Shown here: positions 61,866-64,000 of the stretch, in pieces
Layout of the letters: every line of letters begins with the position of its first letter
Position numbering within the stretch: position 1 is the stretch's first letter
Assembly: GCA_003168375.1 (NCBI GenBank)
Contig: PMSI01000003.1
Span: 62,001 to 126,000, forward strand
Length of the DNA: 64,000 nucleotides
DNA from: Vulcanimicrobiota bacterium
GTDB taxonomy: Bacteria; Vulcanimicrobiota; Vulcanimicrobiia; Vulcanimicrobiales; Vulcanimicrobiaceae
Reading direction: 5' to 3'
Made by a program: the position numbers and the translations under genes
The notes under the pieces: model-generated
Told to the model about the DNA's origin: nothing
What the model saw: only the letters and a program-made list of their open reading frames with translations
Database searches by the model: none

Positions 61866-62824
61866 TCTGGGGCGCGATCATCGTTGCGGCGGGGCATGGG
61901 ACGCGGTTCGGGCGGCCGAAGCAGCTGGTGGAGCTCGCCGGGAAGCCGATGATCGCGTGGTCGATCGAAGCCTTCGCGACGATGCCGGAGATCGCGGAGC
62001 TGGTCGTCGTCACCGAGCCGGAGTTCGTGGAACGCGTCGAAGCGGTCGTCCATCCGCGCGTGCGCTACGCGTCGGTGCGGGTGGTGCGCGGCGGCCCGGA
62101 TCGGCAGGCCAGCGTTGCGCAGGGGCTCGACGCGCTCTCCGACGAGGTCGCGGCGGTGCTCGTTCACGACGGCGCGCGGCCAATGGTGCGAACCTCCGAC
62201 GTTCGTGCCGGGATGCGCGTCGTTCGCCAAGGCACCGCGTCGCTGCTCGCGACGCCGGTCGTCGACACGGTGAAGGCGGCCGACGCCGACGGCAAGGTGA
62301 CGCGCACGCTGGACCGTACGTCGCTGTGGGCGGCGCAGACGCCCCAGTTCGCCACCGCGCGCGACCTGCGACGTGCGCACGCGGACGCGCTGCGGCGCGG
62401 TCAGCCGCCCGCGACCGACGACGCGGTGCTGCTCGAACGCGCCGGCTTCGACGTCGTGATCGTGGAAGGTTCGCCGGAGAACTTCAAGGTGACGCTCGCC
62501 GCCGATCTCTCGCGCGCCGAAGCGCTGCTGCGCGAGCGCGGCGAGGAGGGCGCGGCCGAGGAAGAGATCCTCGTCGTCGAGTGTTTCGTCGATCCGCGCG
62601 CCGTCGATCACGTCCTGCTCGAGTTCGAGGCGCGCGACGCGCGCATCGACGAGATCGATCGCGATCTTCCGAGCGCGACCGTGATCCGCGCCTACGCAAC
62701 GCGCGCGGCGCTCCGCGGCTTCGGCGCGCGCCTGCACGCGCTCGCCGGCGAGGACGCGCTCTTCACGACGCACCTCTCGCACTTGGCGCCACGCACGTCG
62801 CCGCCGCTCGATCGCGAGCACTAG
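61862..62824 (+). CDS. ispD: IspD cytidylyltransferase with C-terminal EF-G domain V-like extension
   Basis: 320 residues against about 230 for the family. Residues 1-226 are 2-C-methyl-D-erythritol 4-phosphate cytidylyltransferase: '[17 protein letters not shown]', '[16 protein letters not shown]', 'VLVHDGARP', 'TPVVDTVK' and '[15 protein letters not shown]'. Residues about 235-312 form an extra domain ('[19 protein letters not shown]', '[11 protein letters not shown]', '[20 protein letters not shown]', 'SHLAPR') whose pattern recalls the C-terminal ferredoxin-like domain of elongation factor G. The frame is continuous, and ispF starts 2 bases after the stop. The effect of the extension is unknown. 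Confidence 0.9.
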   Translation: MIWGAIIVAAGHGTRFGRPKQLVELAGKPMIAWSIEAFATMPEIAELVVVTEPEFVERVEAVVHPRVRYASVRVVRGGPDRQASVAQGLDALSDEVAAVLVHDGARPMVRTSDVRAGMRVVRQGTASLLATPVVDTVKAADADGKVTRTLDRTSLWAAQTPQFATARDLRRAHADALRRGQPPATDDAVLLERAGFDVVIVEGSPENFKVTLAADLSRAEALLRERGEEGAAEEEILVVECFVDPRAVDHVLLEFEARDARIDEIDRDLPSATVIRAYATRAALRGFGARLHALAGEDALFTTHLSHLAPRTSPPLDREH

Positions 62825-62826
62825 CT

Positions 62827-63366
62827 TTGCACCCGCACCAGTTCCGGGTCGGACACGGGTTCGACGCGCACCGGCTGGTCGAAGGACGACCGTTCGTCTT
62901 GGGCGGCGTGCGCATCGAGCACGAGAAGGGCCCGCTCGGCCACAGCGACGCCGACGTGCTCTCGCACGCGATCGCGGACGCGCTGCTCGGTGCGTGCGCG
63001 CTGGGCGATCTCGGCGCTCACTTTCCGGAGACCGACCCGCAGTGGAAGGATGCCGACTCGCTACGGCTGCTGGCGGCCTGTCACGAGCTTGCGGTGCGCC
63101 ACGGCTGGACGATCGCCAACATCGATGCGACGGTGGTCGTGCAGCTCCCACGGTTGTCCTCGCACGTCCCGCTGATGCGCGACGCAATCGCGGACGCGCT
63201 CGGGCTCGACGTCGCCCGGATCAGTGTCAAAGCGAAGACGAGCGAGGGAATGGGCTATACGGGCGACGGTTCGGGGATCGCGGCGTATGCCGTCGTGCTG
63301 GCCGAAGCGCTCGATCGCCGCGACGGATCGTCGTCGTCGGCTTCCGCGGCGTCACCCGGCGGCTGA
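62827..63366 (+). CDS. ispF: 2-C-methyl-D-erythritol 2,4-cyclodiphosphate synthase
   Basis: 179 residues from TTG 62827, right after ispD; no better start precedes 'FRVGHGFDAHRL'. Zinc-binding Asp/His in 'GHGFDAHRL' and 'LGHSDADVLSHAIADALLGA', 'GDLGAHFPETDPQW', and 'VKAKTSEGMGYTGDGSG' are typical. It performs the ring-forming MEP step after IspD and IspE. A Ser/Ala/Gly-rich tail of about 12 residues follows the core. The ispD-ispF pairing is the usual one. Confidence 0.94.
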   Translation: MHPHQFRVGHGFDAHRLVEGRPFVLGGVRIEHEKGPLGHSDADVLSHAIADALLGACALGDLGAHFPETDPQWKDADSLRLLAACHELAVRHGWTIANIDATVVVQLPRLSSHVPLMRDAIADALGLDVARISVKAKTSEGMGYTGDGSGIAAYAVVLAEALDRRDGSSSSASAASPGG

Positions 63367-63442
63367 GCCGGTCTGCGGGCGGACGCGCACGAGCGCGCGA
63401 ACCGGTCGTCGTCGCCGAGTCCTCGAAAGGGCGCGAACCAGA

Positions 63443-63631
63443 TCACAGCGCTTTGCCCTGGAGCTCCGCGGCGCGCAGGTCGAGCCCGCGAGTATCGTCG
63501 CGCTGGCGCCGACGCGCCGTCAGGTCATCATCCCACACCCCGGTAGCGGCGCATTCTGCGGCGACCGAGGAAAGCTCGGCTAGGAACCGCATCGCGCCGA
63601 CTACGCGCCGGCTCTCCGTCGTGGAGTCCAT
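63443..63631 (-). CDS. Possible small protein, unsupported by homology
   Basis: 62 codons, ATG at 63631 to TGA at 63443, in the 339-bp gap between ispF and the LuxR-type gene. The composition is charged, helical and without membrane segments ('MRFLAELSSVAAECAATG', then Arg/Asp-rich). No ribosome site stands out. It could be a chance frame in GC-rich DNA. Nothing else is evident in the gap apart from a small 5-bp GAGCC/GGCTC hairpin near 63650. Confidence 0.3.
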   Translation of the reverse strand: MDSTTESRRVVGAMRFLAELSSVAAECAATGVWDDDLTARRRQRDDTRGLDLRAAELQGKAL

Positions 63632-63705
63632 GGCCCAACGATAGCCGAGCCTTCCGGGCGGCTCTATCCGGGCCGGTACGGATGTTGGGCGCCGGAAGTA
63701 CGTAG

Positions 63706-64000
63706 TTACGGCTCTGCAGCGCCGTTGAGCAGAGCCTCCAGCCCTCGCCGGCTCGTGACGCCGAGCTTGCGATAGATCGCGGCGATGTGCGTCTCCACGG
63801 TGCGCTCCGAGATCACCAGCCGTTCGGCGATCCGCCGCGTCGGATGGCCGGCGGCGACGAGTCCTGCGATCTCGCGCTCGCGTCCGGTGAGCGTCGCGTC
63901 GCCGCGCCGCCGCGTCCGGTCGAACCCGCCCACGTGCGTGATCCGTGCGACCTCGGCGCTCGCGCCCATCCGCCGGAAGAGCGCGACCGCCTCCGCGACG
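63706..64000 (-). CDS. LuxR-type transcriptional regulator, C-terminal part
   Basis: The window edge cuts the 5' end; the frame is open through 64000. The visible end is a LuxR/NarL helix-turn-helix: 'LTGREREIAGLVAAGHPTRRIAERL', 'ISERTVETHIAAIYRKLGV' (in parts). 'FRRMGASAEVARI' just before resembles the end of the helical or TPR region of large MalT-like AAA regulators, so the whole protein may be long. A start at 63969 would leave only the DNA-binding domain (87 residues). Confidence 0.85.
   Translation of the reverse strand, partial: VAEAVALFRRMGASAEVARITHVGGFDRTRRRGDATLTGREREIAGLVAAGHPTRRIAERLVISERTVETHIAAIYRKLGVTSRRGLEALLNGAAEP

Overview
The window is 64 kb of dense, high-GC bacterial DNA (GC-rich third codon positions, many ATGA/GTGA start-stop overlaps). 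It encodes outer-membrane and periplasmic functions (a TolC channel, an EmrA-type adaptor, a LolA-like exported domain). It also has traits common in Actinobacteria and other Terrabacteria: OpcA, PASTA, PIN-TRAM, a transaldolase-glucose isomerase fusion, and promoters lying directly on start codons. The best guess is an uncultured-type high-GC diderm such as Eremiobacterota (WPS-2) or a relative. This is inference: the window has no rRNA or other decisive marker. I see no tRNA, rRNA or CRISPR array.

Layout. 1-2013: end of a SNF2 helicase split by an intein at the Walker A lysine. 2225-2954: two tandem paralogous secreted proteins. 3010-5979: a BlaI repressor and M56 metallopeptidase pair, the peptidase carrying a long pentapeptide-repeat tail. 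6048-9043: an amino-acid-type substrate-binding protein, a divergent WYL regulator and a small secreted protein. 9044-10360: 1.3 kb without a convincing gene, holding a ~300 bp unit in three copies, each with two DnaA-box-like 9-mers exactly 20 bp apart, plus two large hairpins. 10361-15578: a complete branched-chain amino-acid-type ABC transporter operon led by a serine beta-lactamase-like hydrolase. 15638-22556: a STAS/LolA-like fusion, two TetR regulators, efflux adaptor, outer-membrane channel and an MFS pump. 22638-32728: a small SEC-C gene broken by single-base shifts, a DUF1963 protein, and the oxidative plus non-oxidative pentose-phosphate operon tkt, tal-pgi, gnd, zwf, opcA, pgl. 32837-36092: dapD, an adjacent aminotransferase, then a membrane protein with a YtrA-type GntR regulator. 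36089-43157: M16 peptidase, FtcD-like protein, S9 peptidase and RadA on the minus strand. 43219-45538: a lower-GC island with a CPCC-domain protein and a zinc-finger PD-(D/E)XK nuclease. 45525-63366: a long plus-strand housekeeping run (cmk, plsC, ispH, polyprenyl synthase, a double GT-C glycosyltransferase, yebC, a PASTA protein, rpe, thiL, fakA/plsX/degV, hemW, PIN-TRAM, ispD, ispF). The window ends in a partial LuxR-type regulator.

How it fits together. The minus-strand sugar operon supplies NADPH and pentoses. The plus-strand run combines isoprenoid synthesis (IspD, IspF, IspH, prenyl transferase), lipid-linked sugar transfer by GT-C enzymes and phospholipid synthesis (PlsX, PlsC, FakA, DegV). 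Several regulators sit next to perfect inverted repeats placed on good sigma-70 promoters.

Caution on sequence quality. Three or four small genes read through only if one base is removed from a short homopolymer run. Always needing a deletion suggests residual assembly errors rather than independent gene decay.
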